Notes under the pieces: model-generated
The model's database searches: none
The model's input: only the letters and a program-made list of their open reading frames with translations
Told to the model about the DNA's origin: nothing
Shown here: piece after piece, positions 1 through 14,200 of the stretch
How positions within the stretch are numbered: the stretch's first letter is position 1
Layout of the letters: the number at the start of each line of letters is the position of its first letter
Position numbers and translations under genes: made by a program
NCBI GenBank assembly: GCA_002633005.1
Contig: NMRA01000257.1
Location: 323,737-385,736 of the forward strand
Length of the DNA stretch: 62,000 nucleotides
Source of the DNA: Phoronis australis
Taxonomy: Eukaryota; Phoronida; Phoronidae
Direction: 5' to 3'

Positions 1-64
1 TTTTGGGTCCTGGCCCGAGGGGGGGTTTAAACCCCCTGAACCCCCCCCCGTAGATCCGCCACTG
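1..64. mobile_element. End of a hAT-like non-autonomous DNA transposon
   Basis: The window opens inside a short element with long G/C runs. Its terminus reads, on the minus strand, CAGTGGCGGATCTACG, ending at base 64. The same terminus, with the same run of Gs and a GTTTAAAC-type core, is seen in the complete 238-bp element at 52771-53008. The other end lies outside the window. The CAG...GGCGGAT type of terminus is common in hAT-type miniature elements; the superfamily is inferred from end sequence only. Confidence 0.6.
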
Positions 65-2722
65 CAAGTAAGCGCCCACGGGCGTTTATTCGGCATAAAA
101 TTTCCGAATAAACGCCCCACTATCTGGACACTTGACACCAGAAGTTGTAACCCCAAATAAACTACCGCGGGCATTTCATCGGGTGGGCTTGTCTACGGAA
201 AATCTCGGTAAGAACTTTTGAAATTCGTACTGAAAACAGCAGCAGTAGCTCAGCGCAGAATTTAACAGATTTTTGAATAACTAATTTATTTTACGGAAAA
301 GTCTACCAACAGCTGCAGTCAATTTATCAAATTTTTTAGCATATTTATTTATTATGATCATAGCAAGAATTTTGCAATTTGAAAGGGACTGGCGCTCAAC
401 CAATCTCTCTCGAACTGACCACTGTTCATAAGATTATTGCAAACGCTTGCAGTCGAACATTCATTCGCAGCATGTGAATTGTCCGATAGAATCCGGGATA
501 ACGCTGGTTTGCCTCATCCTTGGTTAGCCCGGTATCTATTTTTTGCGAGGCGTACGCCTACCAGGGTCTCTGCTAAGTTTAGTCTATAAAAATATGCTTT
601 GAAAACTATAAAAAATGGGTTTTGATGCATTAGACTTGCGATAGATGTCAGTTATTTTGTCCATTAAGAAAATACAACTCACTGCTACCGGGCATTTCCG
701 CAAACAAACCAAATTACCATCGACGACCACACATGAGGGCCTAAAGACTTGCTTTCGGAGTCCCAAGTAAATATTCTTACGGTTTGTAGGGTTTCCGAAA
801 ATGAACAATGTCTGCTTGTATCGAACAAAAACTAGACTTTATGAACATCAGGACATTTTAGGGTCCGGAATAATTAAGGACACCATTTTTACTATAGGTT
901 CTCTGTTTCTGTAAGCACACCTGGCCTTACATTTGGTCTTCTAGAAAGATAAAAAAACAGGCATACAAAGCCTCTCGATTAACAAATACCAGTACCAGGA
1001 ATTTGAACACCTCAAATATAGGCCGAAGGGCTTATATTCAGTAAATTTTAAGAATATAGGCCAATAGACTAACTCTTGGTGCCACAATTAACAATTGCTG
1101 CGGCTTGTAAGATTTCCCAACGTGAACAGTGTCAACGAGTGTCAAACAAAACTAGGCTTTATGACAAACATCATGACCTAGTTTATTTCAACACTTTTTG
1201 GCGTGTCCAAAAATAAACTTTAAACTGCTTTTCTCAGTATTAACTGCCAATGAAAAAATGAATTAAGACACTTCAACTCATAAAGCTGGTCTCCTTAAAT
1301 TCCTTACCTTGATAGAACTGGATTATCCTTACAAGAACATCGAAACCATCCGATCTAAGAAAACGCTTTAGAGTTTCTTGGGGTTGGCCATTCCTAAAAC
1401 GGCGAATTCGTACGCTTTGCCTGTGACTTGAATTACCAGATACTGATTAAGAATTCAGCACGGACAGCTAAACAACAGCGAAATACACCTTCAACTAACG
1501 ATACTAATGTGATACCAGCAAATTGCATCCCCGCACCCGATGGGGAGGGGGGTTCGGGGGACTCGACCGAGCCTCCTCATTTGGCGAAGTGGACCAAAAG
1601 GTCAGCCTCGGAGAAACAAAAACTCCGAAGAATGTGGAAAACGAGACAAAAGTCAACTACATTGAAGATGGGAACTACCAAAATTCGGCGAAGGCACAAT
1701 TCATAGCTCTGAACGTACCCCGTGAATCTTAGTAAGAGGTCCATATTCTCAAAAATTCGAGCTCAACCATTTTTTAGGTTGGGTGCGGGCATGTAATTGT
1801 ACAATTGTGCATGACACTAAAAGTGTCCAAATTCGGGGATAACTTTGGAACATCATATCTCGGAAATGACTGGTCAGATTCGTATGCAACTTTCAGAAAT
1901 TATGCCTTGTGATGCATTGTTCTCCAAAATGTTATCAGACATTGCTTTTAGATTGAGTAATTTTTGCATGAGGGGTTATTAAAGATAGGACTTTCATAAT
2001 TTTTCGAAGAAAAGTGAAAAGTTGCTTGAAACCTAAACGAAATAATATCCTAGAAAATTTTAACAGCTTTTTTAAATTTCTTCTCGAACATTTACATGGA
2101 CATCAAACGAACTTGGTCGTGTTATAATTTTTCCTGAAAAGACATAGCCACGTTACCCAATCACTGGCAGAGTGGCATAAACTCAAAAATAAAATTCTCC
2201 AGACATTCTGCTTTCAGAATTTATATAAAACATATACTTCTTGGGTTCTATTCTATGCTGAGTTTTGTAGATGTTTGACTGAAGGCATAAATACTTGTCG
2301 ATGAGGTCCTAGATAACTTAATCTACTGCATGAGAATTGCATCCTTTACCCTCGACTTTTTGCAACGATCTAGCCATTTCGTCCATCTTCAATGCTTTAG
2401 AAAAGTTAACACGCAAATCAAGTGCGTTTTACAAATTCGCAATTTTAGGGTTGGTTAACTCCAATAAATGTCTCAAACGCTTTCTTGAGTCCGATGATGG
2501 TTTCTAGTGTTCTTTGTAGTGAAAATAGAATCCTATCACGGTAATATGAATGTAATGAGACCGATTTCTGCGAGCAATTAAAAAGGCTTACTACGATTTT
2601 CGTTTTAAGCCAGCCACTAAAGAAGACGGTACACTAAACTCATATTCAATAGAAAGGCAGAACTATTGTTTCGCCTCTTTTCTGGCCTTTAGTATTAGTG
2701 AATAAGTCGAAGAGCTATAACG
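65..2722. other. Intergenic DNA, no gene recognised
   Basis: AT-rich sequence with only short open frames. The longest, at 1428-1706, is 92 codons, unspliced, and resembles nothing I know. No tRNA, no convincing exon with both splice sites, and no clear repeat were seen. Confidence 0.5.
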
Positions 2723-2812
2723 CATGAGCGGCGCACCATAGGGGGCTGGGGGAGGAGGGNGGGGGGGGGGGGTAGCTATAGCCCCACTCTTTTCAGTGCT
2801 GCGCCGCCCATG
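2723..2812. mobile_element. 90-bp G-rich MITE with inverted ends
   Basis: The ends CATGAGCGGCGCA (2723-2735) and TGCGCCGCCCATG (2800-2812) are near-perfect inverted repeats. They enclose a poly-G tract containing one undetermined base (2760). TAACG occurs immediately on both sides (2718-2722 and 2813-2817), as expected for a short target-site duplication. No coding capacity. Confidence 0.55.
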
Positions 2813-2863
2813 TAACGCTAACAAAATTAAATTGTTTTCAAAAACTTAAATTTCAGTGTTATA

Positions 2864-3403
2864 CAGGGTGAATCTCCTGAAAGAGGGCCAAACTTCTGAT
2901 TATAATTTTTTCAATAGAAACGGGAACTTCAAATTTTGCAGACTCTCAGTTTGATGTATTGGGGCCAATCTGTGCTGATGTTGAATAAGTTTTAATGCTT
3001 TTCGGCGGCGCCCCAACGGTTTTTCCCGACACTGGTAGTGCAATTAAAAAAGAAGGGGCGTTATGAAATACTAGTGATGTCTGTAAACTCTACCAGCCAG
3101 TAAAGATGGCCTGCTAGTTGAGCTGATAAGAGAGTCAAATTGAGACAATTATTGTGTGGAAAATCCTCCATCAGCATCTAAGCGCGATGCGCCATTCCAA
3201 AAAATTGAAAACACGTCCTGTTTTATGGAAAGTGTCCGTCGTGCGCGACATTGTCGCATTGCCGCAGACGACAGGCCGTTCTCAGCGTAGTTGCAGTGTT
3301 TTTCGCAGAGTTGTGCAGATTTTATGCAATGTTTCGTGTCCCTTGGTCATGCAGAAAAATATATTAGCAAAAGTTTGAGGACTATTTCGAAATAATCACC
3401 CTG
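2864..3403. mobile_element. Mariner-like element remnant, 540 bp
   Basis: The left end CAGGGTGAATC and the right end GATTATTT...CACCCTG are inverted relative to each other, and both are flanked by TA (2862-2863 and 3404-3405), the target duplication of Tc1/mariner elements. The interior has a 74-codon open stretch (3154-3378) but no full transposase, so this is a degraded or non-autonomous copy. The superfamily assignment rests on the TA and the ends only. Confidence 0.5.
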
Positions 3404-4231
3404 TATTTGTTAAACAAAGCAAGTTAACTTGTTGATAATTGACCACTGAATATCGCTTTATTTACGTATTGTCCTGTGTGTATTGGGGTTTCTACGCGAC
3501 AAGGTTACATGGCTAGTACAATTTTCTCCCTCCAAAATAGAATTTCACAAAACGTTGATTCGTTGTGCGTTTTGCATTATAAATTCTTTTAATAATAAAT
3601 AGATGTATAAAATATATCCTAAAGGGCAAAGAAACGTCAGTTGTGTACGTTACTAGAGTTACAGCGGATAAATAGTTGTTCCACACAGAAGAGGGAGGTT
3701 TTGTCCTTCATGAAACGGCGTAAATCAAGTCAAGTCTCGCGTGTACTGAAGTCGTACGGAAGTTTTTTACGGTTGGTCTTAGTGAAGTTATTATTTTAGA
3801 TGACGATAACCTGTGAGCACCAAAATATGATTTAAAGAAGTTACACGTTCCTCTCAAGGTAAGACTATTCGAGAGATTGCGAAATTACATTCGAAATTTT
3901 TTTATTAGAACTTCACAAGTCGTTACTGTTGAAAAGTTCTGAAACTGAACCCAGCTGAAATTGAAAGGCGTGAATGTGCTTTCGTCGATAGACTAGTCGC
4001 CAAGTCGGTAACACAAGTCGGTTGCGATGTTTAATCTATGAATAATATCAAACACGACTCCAAAGCTAAGTTTTAAATCATTATTTCGTAGTTCCTTGCC
4101 GACGTAATTCAACCTTACCTGTCTCATAAACACTAGTGACGAAGTCGGACTGAATCCCTAGTTCAAGGAAGGAAATAGGTAGAATATGAGAGTCCTAGGT
4201 ACAATGTCACTTTCCATCATGAAAAGTGAAT
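3404..4231. other. Intergenic DNA, nothing recognised
   Basis: No open frame of note, no repeat with defined ends and no RNA gene recognised. Confidence 0.4.
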
Positions 4232-4543
4232 CAGTGGCGGATTTACGGGGGCCAAGGGGGCCATGCCCCCCCTAAAATTCTACCAGATACAATTTGGCAG
4301 CTCGGGTGCGAATTGCTGACTAGCACATGCGCGCAACCACGGGGGGCTCGGTGGTGAATAAACAATGCATAGGCCCCGAACAAACCCGTTTCCCTTTTTT
4401 TTAGTCGAAAGGTTCGGAAGCCCAAAGATTCGAGAACCCTGCATCCCTACATTAAAGGCTGGGCCCGCACATCTGCCGAAATTCTGAAATTCTGGTTATT
4501 CCTGTGCCCCCCCCCCCAACTCGAAATCCTGGATTCGCCCCTG
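4232..4543. mobile_element. hAT-like MITE, 312 bp
   Basis: The left end CAGTGGCGGATTTACGGGGG and the right end CCTGGATTCGCCCCTG form imperfect terminal inverted repeats of about 16 bp. Runs of G and C lie just inside the ends, as in the other members in this window (1-64, 50352-50500, 52771-53008). TGAAT flanks both sides, a partial target duplication where 8 bp would be expected for hAT. No transposase. Confidence 0.7.
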
Positions 4544-5194
4544 TGAATGTCTCCCATCTGTTTTGCAATCTTTCTGTTGCTGGGAGTGAAACTTGGCCTT
4601 GGTCTTTAGAAGACATCATATGGTCAAAGTGCAGGCGTCTCGACGTTGATCGATCAGTGATGCACTCAGTCTGAGACAAGTAGATAATTTAGTCAGTGCA
4701 CTGGAGATGCTGAATGCTTGAAGTTACTATATCAGTGTATATTTGTATTGGAAATTCTTTAACCTTCCAACTTTGTTAAGTACCATTCGCCCCTGACTCA
4801 AGATACCTAGAAATTGCTTAATGTCCTGATATTAACAGTGAACATTTGCTGTTTGACTTCTCAAACCGCCTGGGGCCAAGTGGACTATTTGTAGTACTAA
4901 TATACCATTTGAAGTTGTAAAATGGCACCCACTGGATAAGCAAAACAGACAAGCGGTAACTTTTGCTTACGAAATGTGGAGTATAAAGTTGTAATCTCCA
5001 ATATGTCTTGTCTTTCAACTCCAAACACTCCCCATGTTTCCACTTAAATATGAGGTTGTGAGTTCATTCCTTTTCATGTTGTTCTGTCTTAAATTCTGCT
5101 CAGAGTATGCTCGATGTTTGATTCCAATCACCAGATTTTCAACAATGTATAATGTCGACACGTCTTGAGATAAAATTTTTCTGTATCATTTTAG
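4544..5194. other. Upstream flank or 5' intron of the CCDC60-like gene
   Basis: The first coding exon is preceded by a good acceptor (ATTTTAG at 5188-5194). An upstream non-coding exon must therefore exist, in this stretch or farther left, but I could not identify it. No TATA-type promoter or CpG-rich block is evident. Confidence 0.35.
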
Positions 5195-5206
5195 AAATCT
5201 CGAAAT

Positions 5207-8200
5207 ATGGTTCGAGAAACCCCAACAAAGCAGCTGGACTGCAGTTTTATTAAGAGGGTTCCTCTGCCCATACCCACCCAGAAAGGATTACCCATACAAG
5301 CGAGAGTTCTCTCAGCCAAGCCAGGTCAAACAGAGACAGTATACAACCCTCGGACGCCGTCTCGAGCCGAAGTAAGACAGGAGAACTATAAAAGGCGGTT
5401 GATGCAATGGACAAGTCAAGGTTTCAGAGCCCTGAACTACAAACCGTACCAAGGAATCGGCGATCCGTTTTACTTAGACCAGAAAAAACTGATTTTACAT
5501 GCCCTTGGCCAGTGGGATGAGGTATGTTATTAGTATGTTATTAGTATGTTATTAGTATGTTATTAGTATGTTATTAGTATGTTATTAGTATGGTTTGTGT
5601 AATTATAATTAAATGAGAGCCACCTTCAGGTTTTTTATTTCTTTATCTCTAGCCCATATTGGTAACAATTGCTCATACGTAACTTTTTTATCCTACAAAT
5701 GCATTTTAACATAGGAATTGGTTAATGTAAACTGTGCATTGCTAGGCAAATGATATTGTTATACCTCTGAATTTAGAAGTGCCTGTGAGCGATTGATAGT
5801 ATCTGAGCTCTTAATTTGAAAGTGCCTGTTACCAAAACATACATAATCTGAAATCACATCAGTTCCTCTAAGTGATGTTCAAATACAGATCACAAAATAC
5901 AAATGTGTGCAGTCAAGTGCAGAAAACATATATTTTGCGGAAAAAAATGTAATGTTCTCTCACGTGTGTGACTCACGCACCCTGAATTTGAGCACATCAT
6001 CATATGGTGACCAGGGTATTTTATTCAACCTTTCTTGGCTTGGTTGGATTTGTGTGAACACATTGTTAAAAACTGCTTCACAACTGAGTACACCAGTCTT
6101 CTTCTTTTCAGTCAAGACAACATTAATGAATACGTATGTATTTGAAAGGAGATTCCTATTGTACGGACAACTGTATTTTCTGGTTTGACTACAGTGTCCT
6201 ATTATACATGTAGGTAGTTCAATTCAGGCCTGTTAGCTGGCGTGGCATGTTGATCGAAACACTTATAATGTGTACCAGGCTTTTCCAAAAGAGCACTCAT
6301 TATAAAGATTTAAGAAACAGTGTTTGAAATAGCCATCATAAGGACTTCTTTGGAATCATTTTGTATGACTGGCACTTGGCTTGTTCATCATGGAGTTGTC
6401 AACAAAGGTGTTCCTGGACTTTTGGTAGCCAATCTGCGAACCACGTGTATCTGGCCAGCTGCAAAGTCATTGAAAGAACCCCATGGCATATATACTAATG
6501 TCTAATTTCTCAATAAGACATAAGCACTAAGAAAAATCAACTTCAGTCTTCAGGTTATGTTGAACCTTATTAACAAATGTGTGTACAAAGCCTAATAAAA
6601 AACTATAAATTTTAACTAGGTAAAAGTTTAATTTTTCCGACACTAGAAAGCTTGTAGAATTTCGTTTTCGACCTTCTACCATTCTGACACTAATTGGATC
6701 AAGTCTCACCATGTCTTTTTAGTAAAATTTAGTAAGTAAGAAATGTACATTGACAGGAATTAGCAAAAACTCCTGAATCAATAATTTGATCGAATTTCAT
6801 TATTAAAGAGGAAGTCTCAGGATCGCTGTTATAGTTTTGTAAAATCTTGTTTTGTTTTCGTTTTATGCAACTTTTTGTAAAAATCATAAGTGTCCTCACG
6901 CAAATGCAACACTATAAAAACAATTCCTAATGATGTTGGACATTTTTTTCTAATCCTACAGAACCCTGAGCATTGTGATGCTTCACATTGAGAACAAGGG
7001 GATATAATTTGTGTGCTAAGTTATTCTATAGTTTTCATGTTGTAGTACCTCAAGTGTCAGCTTGATTTATCGTGTTTGAATAAGTCAGGACATAAATGTA
7101 CATTATTATTTTATCCTAAGTTCAATGTTATCTTTATAATGCCAAGTCTAGGCACATTTGCCATCAATTTGTCACAGGGTCTTATCTTGGATTTATTGAA
7201 GAATACTTAGCTTACTACATGTCATAAATTGTTATCACCTTAGTCTGATTTGAGCTTAAAATTAAGTTATGACAAATTGTTATTAAAATCCTTCCATGCT
7301 TTGCTCATTGTCTTAAGCAGTTAGATTAGTCAACATATTTGTCATGTTTTATTTTTTTGAACATGTTGCTCTTATCGTCCAATAGACTGCTTAGTTCTCA
7401 AGCTTCCCCTGACTACATGACTGATCACTCTGTTAAACTCTGTTTAGTTCTCAATCTGCCCCTGACTAGGTGTTGTTCTGATTATCCAGTAAATTCTACT
7501 TAGTTCTACATGGTATTGATTGCAGTCTGATGAGCCATGCAGAATTGGCCTCAGCTAATCAATTTCTCAATACACATTACTAATACACATTAGCTTAAGA
7601 GCCAATTTCACTGTTTACCATATAAGANCATACCCTACCAACTAAAAGTGATCAGATAGCTAGTCTGTTAAATTTATGATAATATTCTTGAATTAGTTCA
7701 GTAACTGTTTTGTGATTGAAAAAAATTCCACGATGTCTAGACTTTCTAATAATATAAGTACAAATATTACACGGGGATTGTGTTTCATAATTCATCTTAT
7801 CATGCAGCAACTTTTGTGTGTCAGATTTTCTAGCTTCCTGAAATGCGTACTGTAATGTTGCCAGGTTTTAGATGTATTTGATCAACTGCTCAAAAGGTGT
7901 AACTTGTATTTACTTTATTGTAAAATGCTGGCTTTATCAATGGAAAACTTAGCCAAGGGTTTATTTGCTTAATATCCTACATTCTTTGCACACTATTATT
8001 GGGTAGTAATGTTAACAGGTGTCATTGGACTGGTTCACACAATACAGCGTGAGTCCAGTTGGCAGAAGTTCACAGCAATCGTGACAATTTCACTGAAACT
8101 AAGTCAGAACAGACTGAGGAATCGAAATCCAACCAGTTTCATTACTCCTTCGCTAACATCCATTTCTTTTAGGATTTTATTACTGATTTAATGTATTTTG

Positions 8201-11200
8201 TGTTTGACAAAAATCGTAATTAATTGTTCACTTGTATTTATGGGACCAATACTGATGTTCTATTGCATGTGAAGTGACCTGCAATCCGTTGCTTGTTCAT
8301 GGTTTTTGTTTAAACAAAGCTTCGTTGACTTAGTGAACTAAGTTTAGTAGATGTTAACCAGATTAATGTCTGCACTTTACCTGGTATTCTCTTTCACACA
8401 TTACACGGATGCGTGGTCAGTAGAAGTTGTTTCTAGACCAGGCATATGTCCGAGGGTCACCGACTGTTTGAGTTGGACTAGTCATGAGCGCAGTAAATTT
8501 TGTAATTGCATGACTTATTACAGAGTCAGCGAGACAAAGAAGATAGCCCTGCTCACTCTGAAGAGGAAGACATTGGCTCTGGACAGACGGCAAAACCTAT
8601 CGTAAGTATAACACCCGCTGCTTGATCACGCTTGATGTCAGAATTATTTGAGTGTGTGGGGTGAGTGGTATCGCCCCTGGTCAAGTGCAAGCTGTTTTTA
8701 TAGGATTCGATAGTGTTTTTAATTTGTTTGGTGCACTTGATTAGATTTCATATTGCTGTACTTGCATGTATGTGTTGGTTGAATTAGTAAATGTTTACCT
8801 CAGTGCAAGTCCTTGACTGAGTATGTATAGGCCTTTAGAATTGAACTTGTTTATCAACAAAATGGTCCAAAGTGTGTTGAATGTACTGAATGACTGGACT
8901 GAATTGATGTGGTAATAATCATTCTCTGTTCATGCGGAAGTGCTGTGTGTTCTATTGAAATTTGTGTACAAATAAGACATTCATTTGGTTGTCTGTGTCC
9001 ATGCAAAGGTATGAATTAAGGAGTTTTGTTTTGAAGTTGACAAGTGAATAGATCTAAGGTTCCAGTTCGTTTGTTTTCACTAAAAATACTAGTAAAGACA
9101 TTTGTTCAAAATACTTTCAGTTGACACAGTATTTTGTACTTGCAGACTCCTGCCAAGTTTGTGCTAAGACGAACCAATAAAGAGATTAACACACTACCCA
9201 AGGAACTGAGTAGGGGCAGGTATGTTTATTCCACTGTCTTGTCCCCTGTAGCTTATTATAAAACAGCCAATTTCATGATTTACTAGCCTGATCATTTCCT
9301 TGGCACATCTATTCATCATGTGACTTGAATGTTGTAGAAACATGGTGAGGAACATACGACTTGGCCATAACCTGTTTGAGAAACTGCAAAAGGACCATGA
9401 AGAAAAGGTAGGACATGTTTGTGCTAAATTTCTCTATACATTGATAAAGGATTATACAGAATTTGTTAAATGCACGACACTTTTCATTGTTCACAATCTT
9501 TATTCTGTTGCGTTCATACTTTCGGAACAAAACTCTACTCTCAACTGAACATAGATACAGTAACTGACCTAGCGACATAATTAAAAGACACACAATATTT
9601 CGAAACGTACTTGTTTCATTCTCAAGTGAAGATAAAATGACGCAGTAATGCCACCACAGAGTATAAGCTGACGACACACACACAGTAAGACACAGCGGGT
9701 GTGAAATACTGCAAAGAATGACTAAAGAATTGGGGTAACAGGAAGGTCACGCAAACAAGTGTAACGTGCGGCGCGACCCTGTTTGCTGCTCATTCAAAAT
9801 AGGCTTCTCAAAAGCAATTAAAAGGGACTCTAATACTTTCAAACGCAGCACATCTTGCTCCACGTGTTTTCCACAATTTCTTGACGGGTGATTTTACGTG
9901 CGTGGTATTGCAGAAAATGATATTGAATGGTGCCATTTTGAAGATGCATGGATAACCGACGGGAAAGACTGCAAACCGTTTGACCAATGTAACATTGTTT
10001 GATGTTTGAATGAAGACATTCGAATGTCTTCGTTCATAGGACATACAAACTCATAAACAACACTGCACTGTGCAACGGGGCGGACTTTTGCTTTAGAAAT
10101 GTTGATAAAGGGTTGCTGACATTTCCTTGTCTTCAAACAGCTGTTGCTTGATGTTGGTGCACTGCTTGGAAATGTGTTTGATTTGAATCCTTCCTATCTT
10201 TTATGCCCAATCTGAAATACAAGATGTGTACTCTGTCTTTTAGCTGACACGCGAGACTCGTGAACAGCAGGCGAAACTAGAACGTCGACGAACACAGTGG
10301 CAACCTCCCAGCTACGACAGCTCATCAGAGGATGAAGAGTACCTAGATGAAGACCTTCGAGAAGAGGTCGACCTCAGAATGTAAGAATACACTTGTAGTC
10401 AGTGCTGAATGTGTACACTTAGTCAGTGCTGAGTGTGTACACTTAGTCAGTGCTGAGTGTGTACACTTAGTCAGTGCTGAGTGTGTATACTTAGACAGTA
10501 CTGAGTGTGTACACTTAGTTAGTGCTGAATGTGTACACTTAGTCAGTGCTGAGCGTGTACACTTAATCAGTGCTGAGCGTGTACACTTAGTCAGTGCTGA
10601 AGGTGCACACTTAGTCAGTGCTGAATGTGTACACTTAGTCAGTGCTGAGTGTGTACACTTAGTCAGTGCTGAGTGTGTACACTTAGTCAGTGCTGAGTGT
10701 GTACACTTAGTCAGTGCTGAGTGTGTACACTTAGTCAGTGCTGAATGTGTACACTTCGTTGACAGATTCCTGGCACCTCAACATCCATTCAGAAAATTGT
10801 TAAATGGAGCCATTCTATGCACAGTCTATTTGCTGTAAAAATAAGATAGATAATTTTCTCCAGTGTGCATGGTACCCAGCCATTCACTCCTTATTGAGTG
10901 TGCACTTAACTAAAACACTGCCATAACATTGTTCACTGAGTTGCTGTACTCCTGTAGTCAAGTTTATGTTAAGCGCGTATTCAAATTTTGGCTATAAATT
11001 TTCATTTGATCTGCTAAAAGTTACTGAAAATATTCTACACTAGCTTTGCCTTCAGGACTGCTAATCCCCTGGACTGTTTATAAGCCTGTGTGTTGTGTTT
11101 ATTCATCCTTTCATGTGCATATGCCTGCATTTTAAGGCCAGCCATACTCAAGCCACAGGTGTGAGTACTTTGTTCACGGTGACTGCTCTTTGTATACACT

Positions 11201-14200
11201 AACTCCATTGTCTTGATTGTGTTGCCTCACGCAGGGTGGTGAGGGGGGGATGTGGTTCACAGTTGCCTGCACAAAAGTCTGATAACAGTGTTGGGTTCGC
11301 GCTTTGTTCATTTAAAAAGATCTGGTTCAATGAACATGAGATCAAGTGTAGTTGACATTGTTCATTCATGTCAGTGAACAAGTGTATGGTCTCACTTGAG
11401 CGACCATGATTTACTGCCAGGTTGAATTCCATTAGATCCTTGAAAGGCTTAAATAGGCATTTAAATACATAGCTGTATTTTAAGCAAAGAAAAAGCGTGA
11501 GGTCTCAAGCGCCGTCCACCCACAGAGTTACTCCTGGAACAAGTTGTCGCTACGTTTAAGGGCTGTGTGGACACTATTCATACTAGTGCAACTTGCCCCA
11601 CTTGTGACCTGCTCCACTTTATCAAAGTAGAGTATCTTGTTCAAGGGTAACTTGCGTCATTTCTAATTCCTGTGCAGACACAAAACAGGGGCAAGGCGAA
11701 AATAATTATCAGCTGCGGTTACACACAGACGTGTTTTCTTTTGCGCCCTGTATTCACATCAGGTGTTCATTGTCATACAAAGAGCAACAATGTCAGCCTT
11801 ATCCTAGTTATTGGATATGTGTGTGTGGACGCTTCACTTAAAAGTGGGTTAAGTTGCACTAGTGCCATTTGTTCTAGGGTAGGCTGTGTGTGGACAGGAC
11901 TTTAAAGAGGTATTTCCTTGCCGTTTAGCTGTCAGTGTTGAATTCTTAACCAAAGTGCTTGGGGGATTAAAAATATAACCATGCTCATCTGATCTTGAGT
12001 TGTTGCCAAATCACAGGCAACCATGCGCCATTTTTGAATTCCCAATTTGAGCCCTCTGTTGGCCAACCTCAATAAGCTCCAGTTCTTTCTTCAGTCGCTG
12101 ATGGATTTGATGTTCTTGTTGATAACACAAATAGAATTTTTTCTTGGTATTTAAGGAATATAATGAGACTGATAACATAAGAACAAAAGACCTAATTCGA
12201 ATTTTTATTTTTAGCCAGCTTAAAAGATCTAATTTGAATTTTTTTTTTAGCCAGCTAAACGGCTGAAATACAGCTTTGAGTATTCTCGCATTGTGCCATG
12301 TTTGTTTTCAAGAGGCAGTTTCACACTTCATTCACTTTTAATGCGACATTGATAGCTTTCATTTAATATTACACATTAACACGCAAACACACTTGCACGC
12401 AGTATGTTATTTGATTTCACTTGACTTTATGACACACTTGGTGATTTTGTTTAACACTTTAGTTAACACTGGAGTGTGCAATAAGATTATTGTCTAAGGT
12501 CTCTGGGCATAGATTGTGTGTAGTAATTATTTACTGTATGCAGATGAGGATTGGAATGTCTGGTCATTAATGGTGTCTCCCAACTGAAGATGGTGCGCTT
12601 GTCTTCATTGCAACTTTTCACTTAGAATCTATTTATTAATGGATGTGAAATTCATCAGCCACACATTGATTTTGATGTTGTCCATGGCTTCACTCCAATA
12701 TAAAGATTTATCCGAATTTGCAGAGTTTCCACTTTGAGATACTTGGGGAAGGTCGCTGTTTTGATCACCCTTTGTGAAAAATTAGATCGTTACTGCTAAT
12801 TTGTAGACAAACTGTGATTCATTTTCATGCCATTTTGTGTGATAGTATGTTTGAACCTAATTTTCTATGGTGACTAATAAAGGACGTGATGCATTTCTTG
12901 TTCTTTTGGGGAATCGCTTTGAATCCTGCACCATATTGCAAGTGGCAGGAGGTTATGAAACTATAACATTAAAGAAATACATACAGTTTGGTAAATAATA
13001 AAAATAAAATGTCAAATGTTAATCTGGCACCAGTTTTATATGTGACTTCTCTGCCCTATGTAGGTACATGAGAGGAGAGGAGGACAGGTTGTCACCTCAG
13101 CCAACAGAGGGAGATAGAACAGAAGGCACGCACAGTCGCATTGTGTTCTCAAAGTATGTGGATTGTTTATGGATGATGTGTCATTATAAAGACAGTTAAC
13201 AATCATGGATCCATATGTTCACCTTATACACACACCATATTGTTGGCCTTTAGGAAATGTGTGGTTTGTCACCTCACACAGTAGTTGCAGTGGAACTGTC
13301 TCCACCTGGTGGACACTAGAGGAGTACTGTAAACAATTTATGACCGCTGTTTCTGCTTTGTGATTATATGCCTGCAAACCGCCCATTTCCATATTTTGTA
13401 AAGAATTGTTTCAGTTACAATTGTCCAAATTTAATCTCAGAACTGTTCCATCGGTGTGTAAGTCCAGGTTATATGCATAACACTAACAAATGAAATGACT
13501 GAGTATATCCACCATTTCCTTTATCTGACGCCCTCCCATCTTCCTTTCAGCCTTGACAGTGAGGCGGAGAATAAGACATCTAGGGTCAAATCTGCACCCG
13601 GTTCAAGCAAGTCTAGGAAGAAGTCTGCTAAGTTCTCGCGACCGTACACACCACAGCACATCAACATCAATTCACGGTTCTCTGACCACCGGCCAAAATC
13701 GGCTGGATCTAGTGATTTCATAGAGGCGTAAGTCCTTACTCAATTCACCCTGCTCCATATGAAACGGGGAGGTCCAATATTTCTCAGTGATTTAGAGTTG
13801 TTTGTAAAAGTGTGTGCTGAGCTCTTAGTACCACACCCTGTTGAATGTAGTGATTTATTTGTATTATCTTTTGAGATTATGAGACAATGAAATATATCCT
13901 ATAACTCTTTTCTTGAATGTGAACAAAGCTGATGGAAATGAGTATTATTGAATACGTGATAGCCTTTTTGATTTCAGTGAGCCCCTATTTAAGCAACTGT
14001 GTTGTCTTAACTGGTTGTTAGAAGCCATGGAGGTGAACCCACCTGTTGCCATGGGGCCCATCATGGAGTGCTGGAATCTCAAGTGAGTAGAGGAGGGCAT
14101 GTAGAAGGCGCCACCTATAGGACTGTTCAACACTTCCTTTTACTTTATGTAGTATTTAGTACGTATTTGCTTTATGGGAGCAGGGTATTGCGGGTAATTG

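Noticed and set aside
1428-1732. Overlapping 92- and 69-codon frames
   Set aside because: Two overlapping frames in different phases, no splice signals and no recognisable protein.
9309-9683. 124-codon minus-strand frame as a gene
   Set aside because: Mostly a dispersed repeat, and it overlaps a real plus-strand exon; kept only as a repeat.
10398-10757. CRISPR-like array
   Set aside because: Direct head-to-tail units with no unique spacers, in an animal gene intron.
10347-10838. 163-codon open frame of VSAECVHL repeats
   Set aside because: It is the 24-bp minisatellite read in its one stop-free frame, out of frame with the upstream exon and beyond a consensus donor.
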